From positions 118,107 through 139,650 of the forward strand of contig WELB01000165.1 of NCBI GenBank assembly GCA_009602725.1: a DNA stretch of 21,544 nucleotides, in the 5' to 3' direction. Positions 1 to 10,646 of this stretch are shown piece by piece. Every line of letters starts with the position of its first letter. Position 1 is the stretch's first letter. Made by a program: the position numbers and the translations under genes. The DNA is from Spirogloea muscicola. Lineage: Eukaryota; Streptophyta; Zygnematophyceae; Spirogloeales; Spirogloeaceae. Under the pieces are notes generated by a model that worked only from the letters and a program-made list of their open reading frames with translations, was not told where the DNA came from and ran no database searches.

Positions 1-2
1 CG

Positions 3-2450
3 GCCGCCGCTGCCGCAGGCTTCGACCACGTCGTCGCGCAACCTGGCCCCGCGGACCTGCGCGAGACCCGCGGCGTGGCGCAGTTCGAGCGCGCCGCACG
101 CCGCCTGGCTCGCAAGCTGGAGGCATTCCGGCGGGACGACGATGGCGGCACGCTGCTGTGGCTAGGCCGCTGGGCGGTGCAGGAGCCGCGGCTGCGTGCC
201 CACGACCGCCAGGTGGCCAGCGCCGAGCTGGGCACTGTCAACAACGTACGTGCGGCCGCGTTCGACGCCGCCGCCTTCAAGGTAATGGACGAACTCGGCA
301 TCGACTGGCTGGACCTGCGGCCGCTGACGGAGCCGCGCACGGACCTGGCCGCGGCCGACGGCCTGCACTACTCCGGTCCCGTCCTGGAGGCCATGACGCA
401 ACTCTGGCTCTCCACCGTGTGCGCGGCCTCTCCGCGGGGCCCCGCGGCGGCCGAGCCCTCGGCCGCCGTCGACCAGAGCCTGGACGTGGAGGAAGTGCCG
501 ATGCCGCCGCTGGCACCCAGCCCGCCGGAGGTGGACGACTGGAGCCGGCCGGACCAGGTGTTTGACAGCAGCGTGCTGGACGACCAGGACGGCGGTGCCG
601 GCGAGGTGGGCGGCCGGCGAGGCAGCTCCGGCAGGGGGGACGAGGGCGGCGTGAGCGGCGACGGCGCCCCGCAGAAGGAGTGGGAGGGCGGCGAGCTGCT
701 GGAGAAGATACGCATGGAGACGTTCCTGCCGGGGAGCCGGGAGGTGTTCGTGTCATTCGAGCAGCTGCAGGCGTGGCGCAAGGTGCTCAAGGCCGCGGAG
801 GCCGGCGGCAATGCCAGCAGCGGCGAAGCTGCTGCGGCAGGCTCCGCGGCGCCGTCACCGCCGCCGCTGCTGGGGGGGCCGACCCGCATCGACTTCTGCG
901 CCGGGCTGCCGGAGCGCGTGGCCTACACGCCGGCTGTGCGGCTGGACAACCGCGTGACGTTCCAGCACTTTGCCAAGTGCCGGTGGTACCGCAAGACGTG
1001 CAAGAACCACGGGAAGGCGCCGTACTCGCGCAACTGCCGTCCGAAGCACTTGACTCCTCTCGTGGCAACCGGCCTGCTCGAGCGCTGCGGCGACTGGTGC
1101 CCGTCCGCGACCTGGTGTCTTGATGGCAACCTGCCTGCCAATGGCACGTGGAAGACGATGCGGCGCGACCCGGCGGTGCTGGTGCACCCGCCGTTTCTGG
1201 CGGCGTTCCGGGACGTGTTTGTGTCGCGGCTGGGCGACATCTACACGGACCGCCACCTCTTTGACCCTCGCGGCGAGTGCTATGGCATCGAGACGGCGCG
1301 TACGCACCTTCGCACGGACGCAGCGCGTGGCCTGCAGCACCCCGTCAAGCGCGTGTATGTCATGGACGGCTTCGGCGACGGGCCCTTCCACGCCGTTTAT
1401 GAGTGCCTCTCACGGCTTGCGCCGTACTACTCCACCCTACTGGACGAGTCCAACATCATGATCCACGTCAATGGTGAACATGCTTCCCTCCATCTCAGCC
1501 AGACACAAACGGGGACTTCTCGCCGCTCTTTGCTGCTGCTACGTCGAGGCATGGCCTCTCAGCCAGCTGGCATTGGTGGATTCTGTTCTGGCCCGCAGGG
1601 CTGGAGGGCTCAGACGGGGAGGTGGACAAGCAGTTGCTGCAGATGCTGGCATATCTCGGCTTCCCCCGCGACCGCGTTGTTTCGCACGACATCTTTGCCA
1701 AGGAGGCCATTGTGGCGCAGGCACCCTGCCGTATCCCCTTCAATTCCACGGAGGCCATCTACCTGGAGACGCTGCGGGACATTGTGATCTCCCGCCTGCC
1801 GGACGCACATCGGCTGCATGCACACCCTGGCCAGGGCCTGGGCACGGTCCTTGTCATGTCCAACCCCTGGCACCGCCGGGTGAGCTTGGACGCTGGGCTT
1901 CGCAGTTACAAAGCCCGTGCTTGTTGCTGAGAATTTCTTGTTGTGACAATCTCACATCTGTAAAGCTTGGAAAGCTCAACTGTTGTACCAGTGTTGCTAT
2001 TCCTAGGTCGCCAATGAGGCTGCGCTGATGAGAACGTTGGCGTCCCTGAGCAACCGCACAGTTGAGCGGTTTGTGGATGACGGCGCGCTCAGTGTGGTGG
2101 AGCTGTGGCCCATGTTCCACCGTGCCGACGTGGTTGTTGCACCGCATGGCAGCGCGCTTGCGCACTTGATAGCGTGCCGGCGTGATACGGTGGTCATTGA
2201 GATGATGCAGCCGTGGTCCGACAACGGTGACCCTGCGGGCGGCAGCATCTCCTTTGAGTTGCTCTCGGTGGCACTGAACCTGCAGTACCATGTTTTTGTG
2301 CCCCACTACTTCGACCCCCACGCACAGGGCAAGGATGGCGATTCGTACTTTGTCGTAGACCTGCGCAAGATGGCCCCCAACTTAGAGAAAGTATTTGCCA
2401 ACCTGACGTGGAGCTACCAGCCTGGAGGAACAGCTCGCGTAATGACCTGA
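3..2450 (+). CDS. SGNH-like / Cys-rich / GT61 glycosyltransferase fusion protein, 5' partial
   Basis: Three exons: <3-1473, 1599-1879, 2007-2450. Both introns are GT-AG and the phases match (1, then 0), giving 731 visible residues and a TGA stop. The frame is open from the window edge, so the start lies upstream; the GTG at 75 is not a start. Residues about 1-140 resemble the C-terminal end of an SGNH/GDSL esterase, with a DxxH-type motif (DGLHY, nt 357) and helix-rich flanks. A Gly/Ser/Asp-rich linker follows (nt 420-700). A cysteine-rich stretch (nt 965-1140) comes next. From nt 1345 the protein is GT61 (DUF563-like): RVYVMDG, then NPWHRR across intron 2, then ADVVVAPHGSALAH (nt 2124-2165) and VVIEMM, the family's C-terminal signature. 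GT61 enzymes are Golgi type II glycosyltransferases (xylosyl- or arabinosyltransferases in plants); the substrate here is unknown. The GT61 call is firm. The SGNH call is moderate because the nucleophile Ser block is outside the window. Confidence 0.82.
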
Positions 2451-3260
2451 CATCGCCACAGTAGCTCGGTATGTGCATTCTCCTCGCCACTTCAGCATAT
2501 GATTTTCTGTTTTGGGCTGGTTGTCTGTATCGCGTGAGGGTCAACCCGACTTTGCCTCCCAGCTCGTCCATGCATGGAGGGCCTGGGTTCGACTCACACA
2601 CCGTGCACATGGCCTTGGTGCAGGTGCTGGAGATGCAACGTAGAACCGGTGTCAATAGCTGAGAAGCACCTGGGAGGAGTCGAGGAGGGCAAATTGCCCT
2701 TCTTTTCTTTAGGACTTGGCGGCAGCAGCATCCCTCACTGCACGGCACATTGCCAGGAACAGGGTTGTGGCAGGGTCAAGCTTACTTGATTACAGCAGCT
2801 AGGCCAAGGCAGAAAATCGTCAGCAGCAGCGGAGGCCTCGGCTGTGAGCCCTGAGGCGGTGCGCGCCCGCGGCGCTGGACAATTATGCTTTCAGAAGGAG
2901 GACCGGTTGTCGTACAGCACAGGCCCAACTGGGCCACAGCTGTATGCAGTAGTATTAGCAGGAGGGCAAATGCAGGTTGCACATGTGATATGTCCAGGCG
3001 GACAAGGGCAGAGGTGTGCAGCAAACAGGCAGTGGCCCTGGGCGGGCTCCAGTCCCAAGCCATGCTCACATTGAAAGGGCGGAGCAACTGGTATGTGGCA
3101 GAGGATTACTTGGTGCACTAGGGCCAATGATGCAGGTGGCAAGGTGAGTGCAGTATACGCTCACATGGGTGGCCAATCAGTCCCTCTGTGAGATGGGGCG
3201 GCTAGCTGCTTGTAGAGTCATGGTGATGTATTGTGGCAAATCAGGAGGTGATTGTCAATG

Positions 3261-3310
3261 AGGGCTGTGGAAAGCCAGCTCGAAAAGGATGGACAAGGTC
3301 CAAAGGGGCC
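3261..3310 (-). repeat. Dispersed stem-loop element, copy A
   Basis: Read on the minus strand: CCCCTTTGGACCTTGTCC, then ATCCTTTTCGAGCTGG, then CTTTCCACAGCCCTC. It matches copy E (10222) closely over about 35 bp and copy C (10519) over its stem-loop. The loop is closed by GCTG/CAGC with one mismatch beyond it. Probably a severely 5'-truncated retroelement tail. Confidence 0.6.
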
Positions 3311-3373
3311 AGGAAGTGGTGATACACAATCAAGCCAGTATCACGAGTCAAACGGACCCTTCCAGTAGAGGGC

Positions 3374-3420
3374 GATGGCCGTGATTGGCCAGCCCAGAAA
3401 AAGGATTGGACAAAGTAGTC
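3374..3420 (-). repeat. Dispersed stem-loop element, copy B
   Basis: Read on the minus strand: GACTACTTTGTCCAATCC, then TTTTTCTGGGCTGGCC, then AATCACGGCCATCGC. It shares GACTACTT..GTCCA with copy F (11720) and TGGGCTGGCC..ACGGCCA with copy D (8979). Hairpin: TGGCC, 6-nt loop, GGCCA. Confidence 0.6.
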
Positions 3421-3649
3421 GGACGGCAGTGATCATATGACTGAACGAGGAGCTGCGGCCACAGGCAGCAGCCTGGAAGCCGGAGTTCGCCTTGCCGAGG
3501 GCGCCCACCCCGGCCGGCTGCGACGGTCGCCATCGATCAGGGGGCCGGGCTGTTGTGCCTTGCTTCGCCCGGAGACTCGAGGACACAGTTCCCACCCGAG
3601 CCCCGTAAACCCCAAACCCAGCTCTCCGCCCCCAGAGACCGCGGCGGCC

Positions 3650-3680
3650 ATGGCCAGGCGCCAGGCGCGCAAGGCCCGGC

Positions 3681-3711
<31 letters not shown>

Positions 3712-6700
3712 GCCGGCCAGGTCTGCAGCGGCGCTCGCCTCCCCTCCTGCTGCGAGCTTCGTGCCGCCGCCGCCGCCGCCGCCGTCGCCTGCGGCGTACC
3801 TCCTCCCGCCGCTCTCACTTCCGGCTCCACCTCGTCGCTGCGGCCCGCTGCAGGCCCAAGGCCAAGCTGGCCCTGCTCGAGAGCGACGACGAGGGCGACG
3901 CCGCGACGGCGGAGGACGAGAAGCCGCAGAAGCGTCCCGCGGAGGTCAGCCTGAGGCAGCAACGGGGCGGGCGTCGTGCACGCGCCGGCCAGGCAAACGG
4001 AGACGGTGGAGAAGAGGAGGAGGAGGAGGATGACGACGACGATGACGACGATGGCAGCATCGAGGACGACGAGGAGGCCGACGACGAGGAGGACGGCGAG
4101 GCTGGAGCCGCCTTCACGGACGAGAACCGCAGCTGGCTCAAGGCCAAGCGGCGCCGACCAAGTAGGTCTGACGCGGCCGGCTGCCACCAAGGCGGCCTCT
4201 CCTCAGTCGGTGTCTTTGGGAGGGCAGTGTCTTGGCTTCCCTGTGTCGCTGTTGTGCTTAGAGCAGCGCCGGGCACGCATGACATACGAGGCTACAGGTG
4301 AGGAGGTGGAGGAGGAGGAGGAGGAGGAGGATGGTGAGGACGACGATGGGGACGAGGACGACGAGGAGATGGACGTGGAGCGCAAGGCGAGGAAGCTGGA
4401 CGCGCAGCGGGCGCGCGACGAGGCGGACGCGGAGGAGGAGCTGCAGACCAACATCCTGCAGGGGGAGGCGTTCCGGCTGCCCACACCAGAGGTGCGCACA
4501 CTGTTCACGAATAGTGATGCAACTATTGACGAAGGAGATACTGATGGCCAATGGCTGTAGTGATCATAGCTGGATCTACCACACCCCAGGGGCAGGTTGT
4601 TATGCCAACAGCAGGGAAACTTAGGAGTACGGTAAATAGAGAGTGTGTGGCACCTTGTTGCCGGTACTTTGGCCGAGACCGGGTCCTGCTGGCCTAAGGG
4701 TCCAGTGCCAGTTTCAGTGGGATTTCAAGGTAGACGAGGTGGAGACCGCTTGGCAATGCACCTGGTAAACACGTCAGCGTCTTGGCACTTTTGAGGCAGA
4801 GGTGTCTAAGGGTCCGCATACACTGCATGATGGGTGCTGAGTGCTCCGAGCTCCAGATAGCCCTGCCTGCTGCTGTGGCCCTCACTCAGTGTGTTGGCCC
4901 ATGGACCTTCATCACAGGAGGCAGAGGAGGAGGCCAAGGGCCCCCCGCACCTCCCCACCATCCAGCGCCGCATCAAAGAAGGTGCGCATGGCAGCGCCGC
5001 GTGCATCCCCCACTTCACCTCACCTTACTCCTGTTGGTATGCGAAGCTCCAGTTGGTGTTTGGCGGTTATTTGACTTGCAGCCACAATGCTGGTATTTGT
5101 CTCACCAATCATCCTTGTGGACGTCACTCCTCCTTGGCATGCTGCAGTTGTGCGCGTGCTGTCCAACTTTGCGGTGCTGCGGGAGGAGGGCGTGCCGAGG
5201 AAGTCGTACGCGCAGCAGCTGGCGGCGGACCTGGCCGCCTACTACGGCTACAACGACTTCCTCATTGACCTCTTCATGCAGGCAGCCCTTCACGATTGAT
5301 CTCTCCATGTATTTGCTTGGAAAGAGCACGGCAGCTGAGCAAAAGTCCTTTGCAGAGTGTGACAGTGTGAAGCCTGGGTGCAATTTGACTTGTCGAGTGT
5401 CAACTCTGGCGCAGATGCTTTCGCCCGCTGAGGTGGTCGAGCTCATGGAGGCCAATGAGAAGCCCCGCCCAATGACACTCCGCACCAACACGTTGAAGGT
5501 TCTGGTCCAAGCCTCATTGCTCATGGCAGATTCCTGGTGCTTGTAAGCGTCTATGCCAAGACATTTCGGTGACCACTGGAGGTCATATATGCTGCTGGGT
5601 TATATATGCTGCAAGGGAGCGTGGGGTTCGTTGATTTTACAAAATTGTTGATCACAGACGCGCAGACGGGAGCTGGCGGCCGCTCTCATCAGCAGGGGCA
5701 TCAATCTCGATCCCCTCAGCAAGTGGTCGAAGGTGACCGCCCTTGACGGGCATGCCGGCTGCATTGAGTATTGGTCAAGAGATGAGCACGCCGGTCGTAC
5801 ATCCATTTGCTTATCAAGGCCGCCACAGACCACCCTTAGAGAGCTTTGCACTGTGATCAACAATCTCTGAGAGACGTCAAGATCCAGCAAGCACTTCTTG
5901 TGGTGGTTGCTGTAGGTGGGCTTGGTGGTGTACGACGCGCAGGTTCCAGTGGGCGCAACGCCCGAGTACATGGCCGGTCATTACATGGTCAGCAGCCGGC
6001 CAGCTCTGCAATTTGCAGCAAGAGCTCACAAACACAAGGCTTGCCTGTGTCTGTCAAATCTGTGTTGTGGATTTGTCATTGATGCCACGTGAGAGTGGTG
6101 CCTGACTCGCAAATTGCTGTGGTGCGGATGATGTGGCACAGCTCCAAAGTGCTGCCTCGTTTCTACCCGTCATGGCCTTGGCGCCCCAAGAGAAGGAGCG
6201 TGTTGTCGACATGGCGTGTGTACCTCCGTCTCCTTCTTCACTGTCACAACATGTTCATATTACATCCTCTGTCACCCACCTTCTGCTAGTGCAAGTGGTG
6301 GGCTAGCAGATGCTGTTGAGCCATGAGCCTATGAGCTTGGTCACAACTGACTGGAACGAGGAGGCTTGCATGGGCAGGGCCGCACCGGGAGGCAAGACCA
6401 CGTACATTGGGTCACTCATGAAGAACACTGGTAAGGCCTTGAAAAGCCCAGCTGTTCACGCCCGCAAACAAGGTGGTGCAGTGGCTGGGAGTCTCAAGCT
6501 GTTGCCCAATGTCATTGCCAGCCCGTCCTGCGATAGTTGCCCATGCTCGCCACCTTGAGGCTGCCGGATGATGACAAAGAATGTGCACCAGAGGCGCGGC
6601 AAGTCCGCGCCCAGTGATGGCTGCTCAGTTGTCATAGTTACACTGACGGCACCTTGTCTCGTGCTTTGACGCCTTGGTGTTTCTGAAAGAAGCACTGTGG

Positions 6701-8760
6701 TACAAAGTAGACTCTCGATTTCTAGTGACTGTAGTTGAATTGATGGGTAAAAGTATTCTCTTTGCACATTAGGAGTGATTTTTGCCAACGAGATAAATGA
6801 GAAGCGCGTGAAGTCCCTCACGGCCAACATCCACCGCATGGGGCTGACGAATGTTGTTGTCTGCACGTATGATGGTCGCCAGGTTGTGGACTCCTCCTGC
6901 ACCCCTAGCATAGCAATATCTCATTTCTTAGTTCTCTTTCATCGGCACCATTGGATATGGTGTGCAGGTAGCCATCACATATTGCTATGCTCAACACCCC
7001 ATTGTGCTGCTATTGGCTGGATTCTCAAAGCATTCTGAGCTCGCTAAGCTTGTAATAAAGGGTCGCTTAGAGCTCCACAGAACAACATCTCTGCATTGCA
7101 AGCTCAACTGCTTGCTAGCAGGATCACAGGTCTGTGCAAGCTGACTTGCCTCACTTGTTTTGGCAGCTGCCAAAGATACTGGGCCACAATTCTGCTGACC
7201 GCGTCCTCCTTGATGCGCCCTGCAGCGGAACGGGGGTGAGTCATTACTGGTCGTTAGACCAAGTTGGTGCAGGCGAGCAGGGGCTTAGCTGTTTGCTGGA
7301 GAAGTGGCTTGGCATGCCTAGAAAGTTGCAGGGTTGTGCTTGGTCTTCAGCAACTTGGGATGCTTAAGCAGCGTGCTTGGTCGTTGCTGGGTGCTGCCAG
7401 GTGATTGCCAAAGATGCGTCGGTCAAAGTCAGCAAGTCCATGGACGACATATATCGTTGTGCATTCCTTCAGAAGGTGAGGCGCAGCGAGATCTTGATGA
7501 TGAGCAGGCAAAAGTTGCCCCTTTGCCGAGCCCAGCACCAGGGACATGGCATGCTGCTCAGTCTATGTTTCTTCTATTCGTGGCAGGAGTTGATATTGGC
7601 AGCCATCGATTTGTTGGACCCTTCCTCCAAAACGGGTGGTTACCTTGTATACTCTACGTGCTCCATCTCGGTGCCAGAGGTCAGCCAGCATTGCTGAGCA
7701 TACAGCGTGTAGACTACCTATTGCCCCTTCTTGCATCGTATGGCTAAGATGCGATTTGGACGGCATTCTCAGGACACCTTGCCTTATACTACCAGTGCTT
7801 CCGCCTTATGACCTTTGTTTGTGCAGAACGAAGGTGTTGTTGACTATGCTCTACGAAAGCGGGACGTGAAGGTTGTTCCCTGCGGCCTGGACTTTGGGCG
7901 TCCAGGGTGAGTACTGTCTTCTTGTCAAGAAGCTTCACTCACCATCCGAGCTTCTCAGCAGGCACGTTGTAGTCTTCCAACTTGGACTCGTGTAAGATCA
8001 TAGAAGGAGCGGCAATGAGGGGGGTGGACGTCTGGCAGATGTTGAGTGCATGCTTTGGCGCGGTGTTGAAATTGGCAGCTTCCAGAGCTTCCGTGAGCAC
8101 AGGTTTCATCCATCCATCAGTCACGCGCGTCGCTTCTTCCCACACGTCCACAACCTCGACGGGTTCTTCGTCTGCAAGGTGCCTGCCTGCACCTGACTCT
8201 GAAGAGAAAATATGCGCAACATGCAGGCACTGCTTGTGCATCTGCATTGAATGACTGGTGCTTACTTGGCTCCTTGGGGACAGCTAAAGAAAGTGAGCAA
8301 CTTGAAAAAAGCGGTTACCAAGGAGGCGGAGGAGGAGGGGAGGGCAGCCGCTGCCGCCGGTGTGGGGGAGCCTCAGGACATAGATGATGGCGAGGCCGCG
8401 GATGGCAGCCCCAAGGTGCGGGAGGGGAGGCATACAAGTGAGGCCGAGGAAGAGAGCTTGGAGCCGGTGGAACAGCGAGGCATCAACGGAGGCACGGAGC
8501 CGGCCCCCGCGGAGACGGCCAAGAAGAAGAAGCTCAAGGGCCGCAAGTACCGCAAGGGCATGCCGTCCAAGGAGGACATTGCAGGAGCGAGGGCAGCGAA
8601 GAGGGAGAAGCAGCGTGAGGATGCGCGGAGGTCGAAGCGGGCGGCGACTGCTGGAAAGCGAGAGGAGGGCAGGGAGCCAGCGAGGGCGCCGGAGGTAGCG
8701 CGGAAGGGCGGCAATGGGAAGCGCAGGGCTGCAGAGGTTGAGGCAAGGGCAGCGCGATGA
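3650..8760 (+). CDS. NOP2: NOP2-type 25S/28S rRNA (cytosine-C5)-methyltransferase
   Basis: A nucleolar SAM-dependent enzyme of large-subunit ribosome biogenesis; family members methylate a cytosine in 25S/28S rRNA. Exons: 3650-3720, 3854-4161, 4262-4491, 4918-4981, 5148-5281, 5415-5498, 5658-5732, 5916-5987, 6142-6215, 6378-6430, 6773-6882, 7167-7235, 7401-7475, 7587-7679, 7827-7906, 8079-8178, 8284-8760. The chain sums to 2169 nt, or 722 aa plus TGA. The start ATG sits in GCGGCCATGG. Order: basic/Ala-tract N-terminus; acidic Glu/Asp tracts and the NOP2 motif [13 protein letters not shown]-binding region ([27 protein letters not shown]); SAM loop AAAPGGKTT (371-379); DAPCSGTG with release Cys444; YSTCS with nucleophile Cys498; FREHRFHPS; Lys/Arg-rich tail. 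All introns are GT-AG except 5282-5414, which is GC-AG. The catalytic core looks intact and functional. Confidence 0.97.
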
Positions 8761-8926
8761 GGAGCAGCAGCAGCGGCGCCGGCGGAGGGTGGAGGAGTCG
8801 AGCATGTGTGGGAGCGTGCTGACGAGCCCCGTGTTGCAGACGTCACACCCGGCTGCCTTGGGTGATGCCATGGCATGGCGGCATGGCAGCTCGCATGCTT
8901 TTCCCAACAAGCCCCTGACAACTGGA

Positions 8927-8960
8927 CCCCCCCGCCCCACCCCCCCCGCCCCCCTTCCCC
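8927..8960 (-). other. C-run tract, potential G-quadruplex on the minus strand
   Basis: Five runs of at least four C separated by one or two bases (7C, 4C, 8C, 6C, 4C), about 170 bp after the NOP2 stop. The minus strand fits the G4 consensus with very short loops. It lies in the presumed 3' UTR, so the mRNA would carry the C-rich strand. Confidence 0.5.
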
Positions 8961-8978
8961 TTCGTACATGGCCTGCTC

Positions 8979-9030
8979 TCTTGTCAGCTCTGCAAGTCAT
9001 CTATTTTTGGGCTGGCCCTCTTACGGCCAC
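8979..9030 (+). repeat. Dispersed stem-loop element, copy D
   Basis: CTTGTCAGCTC, then CATCTATTTTTGGGCTGGCC, then CTCTTACGGCCACTGCGG. The hairpin is TGGCC, 7-nt loop, GGCCA, matching copy B. Plus-oriented; no coding remnant upstream. Confidence 0.55.
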
Positions 9031-9610
9031 TGCGGCTCTGGGTGCACCTCCTTCAGTCATGCTGCTCAGAGGTCTCTTGGGTTGCCCAATCATTGCGGCC
9101 TTGGGTCTGTTTGATGGAGGCTGACATCCTGTGTGAGCACAAAAACTAGTAAGCGGGTGTCCTTGGCCCCCTGCTGGTTGCGTCCTTGCGCAACTCTGAT
9201 TGGTGCCCCTCTCGGGTTGACCGTCACAATTTCCTGCTCTGGCTCAGCTAGTCACAGCCGCAGCCCCTTCGGTGTGCCGCCTTTTTCTTTCCCATTAAAG
9301 GTCGACTTGCTGGCTGGGTGAGCTACACACGTTGCCTCTCCAACTTACACCGCTTCTCCGCGAGCTAGTCGACCCCTTCACATGCCCCTCTCGGAGGGCG
9401 AGGCGCTGTTCATGAGCCGGAACAGTGTCCGTCTAATGTAAATCTCTTCAAGTTGTGGGCAAGGCCTGTTTAGCAGTCCCCACCAAGGAGCAAGCCATCA
9501 TAGCTTATGAGAGATAGAAGGAGTTGCAAGGCTGAGGCGATGGCAGTCGTCAGCCACTGGCTAATAGCTACTGCGAAAGGAAACCACCGATCACCGCAAG
9601 GGAAGGGTCA

Positions 9611-9819
9611 ATCGCCTACAGCCAGGGCAATTGAAGCCCCAATCTGTAGACGATTGTTAGTACGGCCAAACAGCATGTGGCTTGGCATACCTGCACAAGG
9701 AAGCAGCCACTTAAATCGCCTACAGCCAGGGCAATTGAAGCCCCAATCTGTAGACGATTGTCAGTACGGCCAAACAGCATGTGGGCTTGGCATACCTGTA
9801 CAAGGAGGCAGTCACTTGC
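9611..9819. repeat. Tandem duplication, about 104-bp unit, two copies
   Basis: Unit 1 starts at 9611 and unit 2 at 9715, both with ATCGCCTACAGCCAGGGCAA. They continue near-identically through CAGCATGTGG, CTTGGCATACCTG and ACAAGGA. A few substitutions and one extra G in unit 2 separate them. The high identity implies a recent duplication. No coding role is visible. Confidence 0.9.
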
Positions 9820-10221
9820 GATCTCACTCTTCAAGGCACGCCCTGTCTGCAGAAGCCGTGCGTGGTGGCAAGAGACGGAAGGACAACCCCCAGTTGTGTT
9901 CTGTTGGGGGACAAGTGCGCGGCATCCATCCACTTTGACCTACACTATGTCAAGCCTCTGCCACAATGACTTCCATGGCTTCTGCTCCTGGACGAGTCCC
10001 CCTCCCTCCTCCATCCCTGTCGTGCAAAATCCCGTCAGTAGCCTCCTTGTGTCAATCTTACAAATTGACAAGGTAAGTAAGTTGGCGGCATAGTTTTAGG
10101 TCGACTCACGATGGTCTGGCGTGAGGAGTCGCGACACGGTATGTCCAGCTCAGCTCCGGTCATGAAAGATGCTCATCTGCCGCCGAGCAGATATCTGGCC
10201 TCGGCTTGCAAACCCTCTTTG

Positions 10222-10270
10222 GCTCTTTGGATCTTGTCCAATCTTGTTGGGCTGGCCTTCCCAGCCCCTC
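10222..10270 (+). repeat. Dispersed stem-loop element, copy E
   Basis: CTCTTTGGATCTTGTCCAAT, then CTTGTTGGGCTGGCC, then TTCCCAGCCCC. It has the best hairpin of the family: GGGCTGG, 5-nt loop, CCAGCCC (7 bp). The sequence after it (GCACTTTCTTTCTTCT at about 10285) is also found after copy F, so the shared tract extends about 30 bp further. Confidence 0.65.
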
Positions 10271-10518
10271 TTCTCTATGGGCGAGCACTTTCTTTCTTCT
10301 ATGGGTGTAACCCACCGTAACGAGTGTTGGAGGGTACCGGCCAGGCCAGCGGCGGGTGACGGTGAGTAGTGGTGAAATGATCGTCCCAGGCAGTGCTACA
10401 CTGGCCATTGGGACCAGGGGTGCCAAACAGGCCAGATGGCCTGCCCCAAGAGAACGCTGTGATTGTTAGCCTGACCGAGCATAAGGGCGTGGGAGAAGTG
10501 GCACTCCCAGTGGAAGCA

Positions 10519-10570
10519 AGGGCTGTGAAAAGCCAGCCCGAAAAGAGTTGACAAAAGGTTCAAAGGGGCG
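10519..10570 (-). repeat. Dispersed stem-loop element, copy C (3' of the minus-strand retroelement fragment)
   Basis: Read on the minus strand: CGCCCCTTTGAACCTTTTGT, then CAACTCTTTTCGGGCTGG, then CTTTTCACAGCCC. Hairpin: GGGCTG, 8-nt loop, CAGCCC. It lies about 75 bp after the last codon of the minus-strand retroelement remnant, in the same orientation. Confidence 0.65.
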
Positions 10571-10646
10571 GAGGGGTTTAAAAAGCGCTGAGCAGCTACG
10601 AAGGGGCCTGAAGATGCTATGTTAGAACGAGGGGAGGATAAAGCAA

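Larger units (their letters stand above)
2451..3649. other. Intergenic region between the GT61 gene and NOP2
   Basis: About 1.2 kb without a supportable gene: only short random ORFs on both strands. It must hold the 3' UTR of the GT61 gene and the promoter and 5' UTR of NOP2. I see no convincing TATA box and no obvious algal TGTAA poly(A) signal after 2450. It contains two minus-oriented copies of the dispersed stem-loop element (3261-3310, 3374-3420). Confidence 0.6.
8761..10221. other. Gene-poor region downstream of NOP2
   Basis: This holds the NOP2 3' UTR, a C-run tract (8927-8960), repeat copy D (8979-9030), a weak possible further copy near 9232-9275 and a tandem duplication (9611-9819). 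A TGTAA, the usual green-algal poly(A) signal, occurs near 9437 but is far from the NOP2 stop. No ORF here has a recognisable protein family; the longest plus-strand ORF (9507-9938) simply runs through the tandem duplication. Confidence 0.5.

Noticed and set aside
277-1391. Long minus-strand ORFs (277-756, 368-889, 855-1391) opposite the GT61 gene
   Set aside because: Shadow frames in GC-rich coding DNA; Arg/Pro/Ala-rich with no family signature.
3261-3420. Copies A and B as NOP2 promoter elements
   Set aside because: The same sequence occurs at unrelated sites, including directly after retroelement remnants, so a repeat origin explains it better.
3437-4033. NOP2 starting at 3437 and reading straight through to 4033
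   Set aside because: The frame after 3720 is basic, low-complexity and unlike NOP2. Splicing 3720 to 3854 gives the acidic NOP2 tail in phase, and ATG 3650 has the best start context.
8284-9000. 238-aa minus-strand ORF over the last NOP2 exon
   Set aside because: It is antisense of a Lys/Glu-rich exon whose sense frame is clearly the NOP2 C-terminus; low-complexity Leu/Arg composition.
9507-9938. 143-aa ORF after NOP2
   Set aside because: It runs through the 104-bp tandem duplication; no family features and no plausible splice context.
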